Assembly (NCBI RefSeq): GCF_001039355.2
Contig: NW_019775840.1
Span: 1-62,000 of the forward strand
DNA length: 62,000 nucleotides
Direction: 5' to 3'
Source of the DNA: Lingula anatina
Taxonomy: Eukaryota; Brachiopoda; Lingulata; Lingulida; Lingulidae
Positions 1-11,815 of this stretch are shown here, in pieces (the first letter of the stretch is position 1; the number at the start of each line of letters is the position of its first letter). The translations under genes and the position numbers were made by a program. Under the pieces are notes generated by a model, which saw only the letters and a program-made list of their open reading frames with translations, did not search any database and had not been told where the DNA came from.

Positions 1-49
1 CCCTTTAATGATTTAAATTTTTTTAAATTACCCAAAGTGGCAGCTTTGA

Positions 50-73
50 AAAAAAAAAAAAAAAAAAAAAAAA
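50..73. repeat. poly(A) tract
   Basis: An A homopolymer of about 24 bases. It could be the tail of a retroposed sequence, but no element body is recognisable upstream within the window. Confidence 0.8.
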
Positions 74-2559
74 GGAATGGAAAAACAATTGATTAAAAAG
101 GCACTTTTAAGGAGCACAATATTATGTCTGTATTCATTCATGGGTGAATCCCAGACAACTACAGTAAGCTTAGTCATTCACCTTGAGCATATAGGCTGGC
201 TTGCATGGAATCAATAGACATTTAAATGGGTTCAATTCATTTTCAGTCATGATGTTATAATCATAATGGCAGTGTATGGACTCTCTCTAGGAGAGGTATT
301 TCTTTTTTAATTACCAAATTGCCTAAGAATCAAACATTTTATATTGATCAAAGGGAAGACAATGATTTTTTTTGTTATAATGAAAATTAAAGTTTAAGTG
401 CATAGTTCATTTATAATAATCCCTAGAATAACACCTGATTTAAAAACAAAAGCAATTGACAATATTTATTTAAGAGGACCTCTGGTGTCATTGCATAGAT
501 CTGGCAACTCTGCATGCAAAACGTGTATTTTGCACACCCTGTACCTGGTGCCTACCAGTAGTATGAAAATGTATTGTGCAAATATTATTGCATTGAAGAA
601 GTGAAGTGCTGAGAGTCACTCAGTACTACTTAGGGATTTAGTAGGCAGTCGTGAAGAAGTCCAAATTGAATACAGCATAAACAGTTTGCCTGCTGTGCTT
701 CTAGTAAGTATACGTATTTCAAAATTATTGCATAGCATTCTATATTAAGTGGGTGTGTCTGACAAGAATGTACAATACGATGAATGTTAGAGGAAGAAAC
801 AACCTAAAATATATTTAAGCTATTGCCATTTAAGATGTGCTAATCAATATTGAGCCAATACCACAGGTTTGGATGCTTGTTCTATTATAAAATGTAAGTG
901 AATTTGAATATCATTGACTTGAATTTTATTTTGAAAGGTTATATTTTGTAGTTGTGGGTGTGCACAACAATGACATAAGCCACAATGTGGGGATAGTTTT
1001 GTGTCATGTTGTGTGCATCACAATGGCTGGTTTCTAAACAGTTTAACTTTGGCACACCTTCTACCTGTTGGCACATTGACTGTATACTATATTTGTGGGT
1101 GTAGGAGTACGGCTAAATACAGTGAATTCGAAAATTCTATACACTCCTAGCCTGTACCAAAAATGTGTAACCCCACTGGCCTTTAAAGCCAAAAAAGGTT
1201 TTAGAATATAACTTGGCCAAAGCAGAAACAGTTGCTACAGACTGTAAAAATTTACAAAAAAATTTACTGGCTTGGCTTCAGTTTAACTGGTATTTACCCT
1301 GGGGCCAGTGCTAACATTATAGACAGCACACCCTCTTCTGTACTGTACATTATGCATATATGTGAGTCTGTCTATCAAAACTGATAGCATACTAATACTT
1401 AGCATTAAACATACTAGTACTAGCTTGTAATGATTTCAGCAAGTCTGCTTAGGGAGCAAGTTAGATATTAAAGACACAGGCAAAATACTCAGAAAAATAT
1501 GTTGACTGCATGTGTCCTAAGTTGTAGTGATGCGTTTGTGCATTTGTTGGTGCACAATTACCATAAAAACCATTTCTTACATTGTTTAATCATATTTTAT
1601 CCTCTGATAAGTCTGTAGTATTATACTGTACATTTTTTTTCTGTAATATAAAGTACCTAATCACTGCAGCAGTGGTGTATCTGATTACATTTTAACTTCC
1701 AATCTATCTGTCCATATTGTATAAGAAGCTAACATTGGGCTACCCTGAGGTTCAGAGGCTAAGGTAGACAGTATTGTTTACTAACTTGTCCCTTTGTTCA
1801 CTGACCAGATAACCGGTCTGCAGGAAGAAGAACCTCAAGGTTCTGTTGACTGGGTGTTCATCTGGACTCAAAAATTGACACTGAACTCATGTATGAAGCA
1901 GGGTGATCAAAATGTTTTTACACGCCCTGTACCAACTGACACATACTATATATGCTACTGCACTGTATACTGCACCACATATAAACATCAGCTGTGAAAT
2001 TTTCAACCACCCTGTACTGAATGATTTTCACATTGGATGCGGGTGTAGCTATAGCTAAATGTTAAAGTGAACATCATCGTGTACATATGTGGCAACAGTA
2101 CTCCTGCAAGTAACATTAGGCTGATATAAGAGTAGTCTAGATCAGTATTACAAAGATGGGAACCACTAACTGCGGAGGATTTAGTACCTAACACTGCGAC
2201 TGCCAGTGGGAGATAGATTAACATCATTATTCTAGGTAAGGTTGCTATTGATGATGTTGAACTGGATTTGATGTCGGCATGCATGGCAGGTACACTGTGT
2301 TTTTATCACAGGGAGAAGGACAATGACACGATTTATCATAATCACATAGAGGAAGCTTAGTTAGAAACTGATAATAGTGCATGGTATGAGGGCTTCATTG
2401 AAAGGGTATATATGTTTCATGTGACAGTACTAGTACTTACTGATGGGTCTGATGACTGAATACATGTGTATAGGCTGGGGTTGTGACATTTATGCATGTA
2501 CTTCACGGTATTTACAGACAACTGTCTGGTATATATAGATAGAAAGGTATTAGTATGTT

Positions 2560-2560
<1 letters not shown>

Positions 2561-2619
<59 letters not shown>
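2561..2619. repeat. (CT)n(CA)n microsatellite
   Basis: A compound dinucleotide run in which CT units pass directly into CA units. The same CT-to-CA structure recurs at 4904-4960 and 7215-7312. Confidence 0.95.
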
Positions 2620-3094
2620 CCACATACAGAATATTGAAGACATGGAAAAAACAGTGGAGATGCTGAAGGTCCATATGACCCACACTACAAGAAATCTGCA
2701 GGTTCTCCCAATTTTGTGCTGGTCAGAACAAAATATTTTATAATTTCCTAGTAGTCTTTGTTTACATGTGATTTAGTATTATGTATTGTGTTTTCACACA
2801 AACCTTGCCAGTAAGAGGACCTATGATATCATATAATATATCTTGCAGGTCCTCTGGCATTTCAAGTGGTCATGATCAGTCGGACATGCAGTCTCCCCAT
2901 GTCTGATAGAGTGCACATGCATACATGTATACTGTGTATATGCATGGTTGCTCTCATATAAGTGTTCTATTTTGTAGTGTCATATTTCATAAATTGCCAT
3001 TTTCAAATTTAAACATATAATATTATCACATATTTATGATCATGTGCATGTTCCCACTAATACACACACACTCTCTCTCTGACACACATACATG

Positions 3095-3095
<1 letters not shown>

Positions 3096-3129
<34 letters not shown>
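3096..3129. repeat. (CA)n microsatellite
   Basis: A run of CA repeats, preceded by a shorter CT/CA-rich patch near 3062-3090. Confidence 0.95.
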
Positions 3130-3131
<2 letters not shown>

Positions 3132-4201
3132 TTCAAAATTCTCCCACAGTCATCATCAATTTGCTTGTGAATCATCCAGTCCTTGTCTGGCTTCCTAGTC
3201 TTATATATTGTAGCCTGTATTATTGCTTTCTCATTACTCCCCCAAAAACCTACTTCTATATCCTATTGTTGAATATTTTCATTGTACACAATTGCAGTAT
3301 AGGAAAACAGCCCCTGACGTGTTTAGAAACAGCTGTAGAGAGTATTAATTAATCAATACAGCAGCTTGTGTGTTCACCCCCTGACCAGTAAGCTACTGGC
3401 ACTTAGCACTCAGCTGGTATGTATGTACACTATTTATATAACAGGTCAACAGTTGTTCTCTCATCATTGCCATATCAAAGTATAGTTAATTGTATTTAAT
3501 GTCTCATTAAGTATTTTAAATTGAATCAGTGACAGGGACAAGATATGGTAGTGCATCGTGACTTTTAAAAGGGTGGAGAAAATCAGGGTGTAAATTAATT
3601 GTGTGTTGTGGACCACAGTGTCATGAATTTGTTGTCTCCTGGATTGCAAATCAATCGCAATTATTATTTGGAAAGGCAGATTATCAGCAAAGTCTTTCAG
3701 TGCTTGTGCCTATGACAAGTAAATGCTTGCACTAGTATGCTACAGAAGCTTTGCTAAGAGATCAGAAATAAAGATCTAGCATTCTAATAGATTGCATGAT
3801 CAAAATGTTTTTAGATTTTTTGATTTAGCATTATATTTGTTTGCAAAAGCTGGTCGGTAACACTACGAGTTGTCATAGAAATTCAGTTCTGTGATGTAAT
3901 CATTACACATTGTGACTCACTTAAAATGATTTGCAGTTTGCAATTAAGAATAAAACACTGATGTCTCCTATGAATCATAGGGCATTAATTCTCTCAGTGA
4001 GATTTTTTTTACTCTCTTGTCATCTCACCTGTATCTGTATAATTAATTCATAGAAATTAAGATCATTGAAGATGATATCATGTGTGACCTGATTTGAGTG
4101 CAATATGACTTTATGCTAGATCTCAAAAGAATGGGAATGCATGTATATCACAGATTGGATATGGTTGGACATAAAGCACAGATGGATCTCTCTCTCTCTA
4201 G

Positions 4202-4902
4202 CCCCATTCACACGTACATGGTTAATCGAGATTTAGGGAATCGCGATTCTAACGCGCTTAGCTAAATTCACTTTTTTGCGTTCACACATGTAAAAACGAA
4301 ATCGCGATTTACCTTGCTAGATCTGGTAATTGCAACTGTGCTCGCTAGGGGAGTCACGGTATATCCTGTTGATCATGCGCAGTAGCTGCCTTCAAGACCA
4401 TGCTTTCGGTGTGTACGGTGTTATTTTCTGTTTAATATTCTCATCGGCCCAAATATTTGTTTATGCTGCCACTGAGTTTTCAGACCATACTTCCTCTTGG
4501 CCATTTTGCTGACTGCGAAGAAACTTGAAATTGCGTGGACAGTTTGTTTTCTTTCACTTTCCAGTCGGCGAGTAGCTGTATTTAGCTAGTGTTTCGTTTC
4601 AATTTATACCCGACATGAAATAAAATTTATTGTATTGTATTGTATTGTACTTTCGATAGAAACTATGCACGCGCCTTAAGTCCTCAACTTCCGGTGTTNA
4701 ACTTCCGGTGCTAACATCGATCCCGTTCTCACTAGGAAATTTTATATCGCGATTTAAGTTTACATCGATAGAATCCACCTCTCGAGTAGGATTAATTTGA
4801 ATCGCGATTTGGCGTCTCTACTGCGTTCACACTAGAAGCTTTACATCGATAGAATCGCGATTTGGCACTAATCGCGATTGAAAGTGTCTCGTGTGAATGG
4901 GG
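4202..4902. mobile_element. 701-bp non-autonomous foldback element with ATCGCGATT repeats
   Basis: The ends are perfect 13-bp inverted repeats (CCCCATTCACACG at 4202 and its complement ending at 4902). Inside, the palindrome-like motif ATCGCGATT occurs at both ends, near 4240, 4302, 4746, 4800, 4854 and 4870, as expected of subterminal transposase-binding repeats. It sits inside a CT microsatellite, so a target duplication cannot be told from repeat units. A short TATTG array (about 4630-4650) and one ambiguous base (4699) lie inside. There is no transposase frame, so it is non-autonomous. Its superfamily is undetermined; hAT-like is possible. Confidence 0.75.
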
Positions 4903-4903
4903 T

Positions 4904-4917
4904 TTCTCTCTCTCTTT

Positions 4918-4988
<71 letters not shown>
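4904..4988. repeat. (TC)n(CA)n(ATCA)n compound microsatellite
   Basis: TC units, then CA units, then about seven ATCA units, abutting the right end of the foldback element. The CT repeat continues on the element's left side (4187-4199), so the element probably inserted into a pre-existing microsatellite. Confidence 0.9.
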
Positions 4989-4989
<1 letters not shown>

Positions 4990-6404
4990 GTTTTCAATCT
5001 ATATTTTTAATCAGAAAAAAAGAAGAAGTCATTTTGAAAATGGAGATCTATAAAAAAAGATACTGTAGCTTGTGGAGAAGGACAGTTAGTAATAATGTTG
5101 CATATTATTACATGACCATTATCTCTAATCTTTGCACTACTCCTAGATACCCACTGGAAGTAACAGATGATTCATAACTATGGCAGTTACTTGGTAAATT
5201 ATTTCCAAAAACATAGTTTCTAATAGTTGAAAACAAATACCCTACAGTTGGTTCTTCAATCTTGTGTCTGATTGTTGCAAACAATAATATTGGATATTAA
5301 TAGTAATATTAGTGCATTGTTTTGAGGATTGGGATATTACATTTTTTTTTTAATTCAGTGACTGCTTATGGCATGCTGCATCATAAATGCAGGGTATATG
5401 TACAGATGTGTGTTATGCAAATTTCACGCATGTGTAGACAAACTTATGGCAAAAGCAGTATTAATATATATTTAATGTACCTCATTATCTTCTAAGGCTG
5501 AGAGGCATGCATCAAACCTGTTTATTGACATGGATTTATGCACACTGGTTAGAAAGTTGCTTCAACTTCACATGCCCTTGTCATCTTTCAGTGGAGAATA
5601 TGATATTTGCATTGATCTTTTGTCTCATTTCTTTACCTAACCCCTGCACAGACCATCCCCAGACTTGGGAATCCTGTTCAGAAACCACAAAATATATTGG
5701 GTGTATAAGTAAGGGAACACCCTAAAACCCATAGACTGATAGTGTATTAGGGAGCGTTTAGATAAATTCACCATAGATTGATGGATCCTACTCTGTGTGA
5801 GATTCTGCCTAAGTGCCATCACTGTAATCGTCTTGAATGTCTGACATGCTTCCCAAAGCTGCTAGGGGTAATTGAGCCAAACACACATGAAATTTAATTA
5901 CCCCCTATTATTAAAAAATTATTCAAGGAGGTGTGTCAGACATTTAAGCTGAATGCAATTTAGGGAGAATTTCCTGCAGAGTTGGATCGATCTGGCTAGA
6001 AGGTTGTTTGAATCTGAATGTGGTCTTATAATGTCTTTTTCTTTCTATTAGGTTCATTGGTTGTCAGCCCTTGTGGTTTGAGACTCAGGGTGATACAGAT
6101 GTCTGTCTAGCTTGTAGACATGGCTGGTTTATTCAGTTGTTTTCACTTGGCTGGTTTGTTTCTGCATTTCCAGTTGACTGAAGGTAAAAAAAGGAGTGCA
6201 AATGATAGAAGATGGGCTGAAATTTGATAGCAAGAATAAAGACGCCTAAGTTCTCATTTGAAATATTTGATATGAAGCAGCAACAATTGAGCCTGTTATT
6301 TTTTGTTCTGGCGACATGAAATCAGGATTTCTTAAGGAGTTCTTTCACTATATCATAATATTACAGCTTGAAAGAGAGTTCTGGGGACCATCAGCTGAAA
6401 AGAA

Positions 6405-6409
<5 letters not shown>

Positions 6410-6443
<34 letters not shown>
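6410..6443. repeat. (CT)n microsatellite
   Basis: A pure CT dinucleotide run of about 17 units in gene-free sequence. Confidence 0.95.
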
Positions 6444-6446
<3 letters not shown>

Positions 6447-7214
6447 GACATACAGGTTAGAAACTAACTCAGAAAATGATAAGAAAGAACCTTTTATTGA
6501 TGCAAGTTAAGGCCAACTTTGAAATATCATAATTTATAGGGAAATGCCCTGTGAAAGATAATTGAATAGAATGCTTTAATTTAATACTGAGAGATTTTTT
6601 TTTACAGACGAGCAAGTTGATAGCAACTTAGATTTACGTCCTTTAAAAAAGTCAGTCCTGCACAGGGGGTGTGCATATATATTTAGACATGTAAGCTAAG
6701 CACACCAGTGTAATAAATAAAATTGCCCATGTGATGTACTCCTCATCTGTCACTTCTCATATTGCATTGAGTTGATGTCACTGTTTCAGCTTGAATGATT
6801 TGTGCCAGGCTTGTATTTTTTATCAAGGGCAGTGAATGGGCTCAGTTGCTTCATCCCTCAGAAAACACTGGATAATTGGGCTCTGGTTTGTTAATCCCAA
6901 GTGCATCGGTTGTACTTGTATTGGCAGCAGACTTTTTAACTCAAGAACAAATAAAGATTAGTGCAAGATGAGAACAAACTTCCCCTGTTTCTTGGCAAGA
7001 GGACTAGAACAAGTTGGATATTAGGTGGAATTGTTATTTGGAGGACATTTTTGGACCCAGGCTGGCTTTTTTTAAAGGGTTTTGGAATGGTACTAATAAT
7101 TTTATTAATATAGCTTTTTAGATTGGCAAAAGACAAACATTTTCTGTACCTGATTCAACTTTTGACAGCACATTTGCATTTTGGATAAAAGAAACAATCT
7201 ATCCAATTAGCAAT

Positions 7215-7229
7215 CACACACACACACAC

Positions 7230-7311
<82 letters not shown>

Positions 7312-7312
7312 A
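7215..7312. repeat. (CA)n(CT)n(CA)n microsatellite
   Basis: A nearly 100-bp compound array with a central CT block flanked by CA blocks. It is the longest simple repeat in the first 10 kb. Confidence 0.95.
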
Positions 7313-10300
7313 TATAGAAAATAATGATAATAATATTCATTAATAAAAATCTTGTTATAGAGCATATTGATGGAAATACTGTGTGTCTGTAATTCTATTC
7401 CATAGAGCTAAAAGAGACAGTATTATATTTATGCCACTATTGAAAAAAGGACTAAGAAACAGTTCAAATGCATTACATTCACCACAAAAGCAATTATCCT
7501 TATAATGCAAACCAAATGCTTGAAGTACCATAACTGCTGACCTTGTAGGGCAAAGGGGTCAAGATAAACTTAAAAAGAAAATGGAAATGTCAGGGTTGAT
7601 TTCTGCAGTATCATAATAGAGTCATTTAGAAGGGGTCCATTTAAAATAATAGAGCTGCAAGTGGCAGAAGGAATATAAGGTTTTGAGATGAGAGAAGATA
7701 TGAAGAAATCTATTTGAAAAAGGAGATGAAAGAGAAAGCTATTGACTGGATTAATGAAAAGTAAAATGGGGTTTCTAATTGTAAAGTTTGATTGATTGAT
7801 TTATATTTTTAAAACATTTTTTGCTTACAGTGAGATACAGTATGATTAATAAAAACACAACAAGGGAAGCATGGCTTTGTCAACTTGAAAATAGGTATCT
7901 TTTTTGACGAGTACTCAAATGATTTAGAGTGTAAGTCAGGACTGCTATAAAACATACATACTGCTGAAGTTTGGCATCCTCTCTCTTTTAATTTGGTGTT
8001 AGCTGAGGAATGAAAGTAAAAGTGCAGAGGAGAAATTTTGTTCCTATTTTCTGTGAAGAGTCTTTCTCTGAATCTTATCAATAATTTAAAGCAGGATTTT
8101 TAGTAATCTAATCACTGGTATGCCTTGGCCTTGTTTCAAGAATTGTTATTTCATTTTGACTTCTGTCAGTTTATATGATATTGTCAATATGCAATATACA
8201 AGTTTTAAGAACTGATCATATATACTCCTTGATTTAGTATCTTATTTTTTTCTTACAGATATGTCTGAATGAAAAATTTAAACAGTTGAAAATATTGTAA
8301 TTATTTAGGCAAAAAGGAATGACATATTGTGGCTCTCTCATTATAAGTTCCGTTCTGTTTTCTTTTAAGACGTGTTCAGAGAAGGCCATTTTTAACTCGA
8401 AAGTGACCTCACTTGTGTCACCAGACAACCATTAATTTCTAAGAAAAACAAAGGGGTTTCAATATCATCAGACAGGGTGATGTCTACAGCATATAAAAAC
8501 TGTCTCAGTCACAAGGTTTGCACTTCACCTCCCAAGGTATTTTGTAGAACTAAAAGTTGAAAGTTGTATTGTTCACTTGGAATGCATTAAGTAAGGAATT
8601 TTGGCAGTTTGTACCGCCTTAGCCATAACTTGGCACAGCTGGTTAGGCTGGGCCTGTCATATATATTTTATATTCACTATTTGACATGTTATGTCAACCC
8701 TGCCCCTGCTGGGAGGTGGTCACTAAAGCAAATTTTTTGTTGTAGTCTTGTATATTTTTTCACGGTTGATCGCTGAATAACTGTCAAAATATGGTAAAGA
8801 AATTTTTTCAGTTTCTTATGCCAAGTTAAGCATTTGGTGGGGATTTGAATGTGAAGCAAACACCTTGTGCAAGCCATTGCATGTTAATGATTTTGTCTTG
8901 TCTGTGTGTTCTTATTCCCCAAACCACGAGCAGTAATCAATTTACTTCTACTTTATAAATAGATGAAAAGACCAGAGGGTCATGCAGTGTTTTCTCTTTC
9001 TAGGAAAAATACCTTTGGGTACACTGTACACGTTTGAAAATTTCCCAAAGTCATTTATTTTGTGTGGGTGCTTTCAGAACAAATTGATTCAGGCACTAAC
9101 AGATCCATGTATTAATTAAGCTCCACTTTGATCCGAGATTTAATTGCAAAGATGGCATGTGTGGGAGGCAGAGAGTCCATAAGGGGATTAGTGGCATTGG
9201 TTTTAAGTGGGTCGGCCATTTTTGATCCGCAGATTTGTTTGTCCGCAGATCAACTTGTGCTGAGTGCATCCTTTTTCTGTATATTCTGCAAAGCTACTGG
9301 TCTTATCCAATGCAGATCTTTAAAAAAAACTATCGTAAAAGTACCTGACAATAGTAGTTCCTTTTAAAATATAAGGGAAGACATGTCTTTTTGAATGACT
9401 TGCCAGTCATTTAGAACTTGTTCATGAAATTAAAAATTTAATAAAACATCAGATCCAAATACATGGATGGGTTGAGTGTGAGTAGGAGAAAATTGCTGTT
9501 TTCCCAAAGAAAATTCAATTTTCCTGGTAAATCCTGTATAGAGTATCTTTTATTTGATGAGAAACCTAACCTCCACACCCACCCAATCCTCCCCAGCTGA
9601 AATAGTATCTATCAGAAATTTTGATTGCAGCAAAAATTGTATTATCAAGTATGAGTGATGTCAAATTCTACTATCATGAAAATACATCAAAAAATCATTT
9701 GCTCCCCAGGGGCCAATTTGGTAATATCAGATGGTAGATAATAAGCAAATAAATGAAAGGAGATTATGAATTGGAGGAATTTCATTTATGTAAAGTTTAA
9801 TGCTTCTAAATGGCCACATTTATTTGTCCAGTGTTTGGTTATAAATGTAAATAATGAGCCAACCCTTAGTGGGCTGAGATTGAAGGCACAGGTTTACAAC
9901 TATTCATATCCCCATTCTTATATGGCCAGGAATGTAAACATAGGAGAACAGGTGGCTATATAGAAACACAAGTACCCTTGTCAGCTTCTGTGGTATGTTT
10001 GGAGGCTGAGGCATGGTCCTTTACCTCTTTTTCAGGAAATTAGTAGGGATTATTAAGCGTTTATAATTTTACTTGTGAGTCTCATTTATTATGGCACTTA
10101 AAGGTACACTTTTTATGCTAATTAAGGCAGAAGGAGGTCACTGGACATTTGTATAATAGTGGTTTTGCCTCCTTGAGGTTCAGAATCAACTTGAAACTCC
10201 CCTTCTGGAGTATGTGTCTGGTTTTTGTCTAACCCTGTAACACCAAGGGTGAGCTCGTATACATGTCTGTCAGAGGAATGTCACCTTCATTTGTTGATAC

Positions 10301-10949
10301 TCAGGGTGAATTTTTGGTAGTGTAATGGTGACATACAGTGGGTGGAATTTCAAATGTTCTGCTGTAGATTTGATTCAGGGTATTGGATTTAAAGTTGGCA
10401 GAGCAAGTGTGAGTTAACTGTATACAGTATGTATGCTTCAGGCAGAGTTCGATGCATGTGGTAAAGCAGGTGAATTTCAACTAATTTGCAATTTAGCATC
10501 TATTGATCAGCAGCAGAGTAGCTTTGCTAGCTCTTATTTTTGAACACCCCGAGTTTCAAAGATACTAAAAACTAAACTTTTTCATAAAAGGCTTTTAACT
10601 TTTTAATTGCCCATTATTTCATATACAGGTCAAAATATAAAGGTTGATACCAGATTAGTTTCTGTTCCTGAATGTGGAGTCTGTGTTGACTTTTAACCCT
10701 TTCTTTGTCTTCAGTGATATGTATGTTAATTAAAGATTATCTCACAAATTTCGCCCGCTCTTAAATTGATAAGTCTTATCATATCAGTATAATTGTTAGG
10801 TGAGGCTAACAGACTTGGCATCTGAAGAACAGAGGAATGATAGTGATGAGGTTAATTACTCAGTCAGACAATAGGACACTTTGTAGGTTTGATAATTAAT
10901 AAGTTCATTAACTGTCTCACCTGTGTCCTAGTCAGGTGCAGTGTCTTAG

Positions 10950-10957
10950 TATATAAG
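10950..10957 (+). promoter_or_regulatory. candidate TATA box
   Basis: TATATAAG lies about 235 bases upstream of the spliced exon that carries the 85-residue reading frame. A potential donor (TAG|GTACAG at 11003/11004) could end a very short 5' untranslated exon that joins the acceptor at 11185. Position and motif only; TATA-like strings are common in AT-rich DNA. Confidence 0.25.
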
Positions 10958-11212
10958 CAGAGAATCAAGGAAAAGACTTTTGCTTCATACTATCTACTGG
11001 TAGGTACAGACTGAGGGGAGATATTTTTTATGCATGGACCCTTTTTTGTACTTTTTTTTTGGTTAGTTTGATGAAGTTACCTCACGGGATTTGTCCTTTT
11101 TTTTATACAAATCTTGTGATTTATTATAGAGAGGTCTGTACAGTAATTGAAAATATGCAATTCATGGCTTTTTTCCTTGTTGCAGGTATCCCAGTGGAGG
11201 CAATGCTCCTAA

Positions 11213-11470
11213 ATGAGTCACCTACCCCGAATAGACCCAGATGTACTTCAGTCCATCCACCTTCGCTACGAGGACACAGCGGCAGCCATATTCCGCCAAA
11301 ATCAAAAGAAAAAAGGAGAAGCAAAAAGTTACTTGACGTTTGGAGATTCCGCCAAAACTTTTGCATATGGAAAATTTGGGAACGAGGCTGTCACAGTACG
11401 AATGAAAGGAAAAGAGGTGTTAAAAGTCGACGACAGAGCTATTATGTCAAAAGTTTGCACAATATTATGA
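11213..11470 (+). CDS. small basic protein, 85 aa, unrecognised
   Basis: The ATG lies 27 bases downstream of a good acceptor (TTGTTGCAG, exon from 11186), so the exon probably begins with 5' untranslated sequence spliced to an upstream exon. The predicted protein is 85 residues, Lys/Arg-rich and soluble, with no signal peptide or membrane segment. It begins MSHLPRIDPDVLQ and has a basic stretch QNQKKKGEAK near residues 30-39 and a conserved-looking end, KEVLKVDDRAIMSK. Composition is protein-like and unlike the surrounding non-coding DNA, but I do not recognise the family. The stop is 345 bases before the RABEPK start on the same strand, so the two could be adjacent genes or share one transcript. 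A C-terminal exon replacing the last residues cannot be excluded. Confidence 0.6.
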   Translation: MSHLPRIDPDVLQSIHLRYEDTAAAIFRQNQKKKGEAKSYLTFGDSAKTFAYGKFGNEAVTVRMKGKEVLKVDDRAIMSKVCTIL

Positions 11471-11815
11471 GGACTTGCTCAGTGAATGGACTTCTGTCTT
11501 CCTGAAGTCAGAAAATATAACTACTTCTTTGTGGTGTTGTACTTGCATTGGTGAAACAAGGAGTTGTGCCTTTATTTTGTTTCAAGCATCTTCAGTGCAG
11601 CATTGTGTTTTACGTGTGGACGGGAAGTTGTAGCATTTTGATGAAGTCAGTTTCCAGCAGGATATCTGTACATAACATCTTTGCAATCTGAGTTAAAGGA
11701 TTTGATTGACATTTGAACACACCACTTTTTTGTTTTTTACCAAAATAATTGTCTTTCATTCATCATCATCATCATCTTCATTAAACCAGAAGTTGTATAC
11801 ACATTAAAAGCAAAT

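Larger units (their letters stand above)
74..10949. other. gene-poor stretch with microsatellites
   Basis: No coding region is supported over nearly 11 kb. Short open frames are scattered and lack splice-site support, protein-like composition or a recognisable motif; several are translations of CT/CA repeats. The stretch is AT-rich and holds simple repeats and one foldback element, listed separately. It could contain introns or distal regulatory DNA of a flanking gene, which cannot be judged from sequence alone. Confidence 0.6.

Noticed and set aside
2003-2284. A 93-residue - strand frame with two hydrophobic stretches.
   Set aside because: No splice sites, neighbours, promoter or recognisable motif; composition is consistent with chance in AT-rich DNA.
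2555-2743. Open frames through CT/CA microsatellites (also near 4862-5177, 6316-6510, 7155-7340 and 42276-42533).
   Set aside because: They are translations of simple repeats (Ser-Leu, His-Thr, Arg-Glu runs) with no flanking coding signal.
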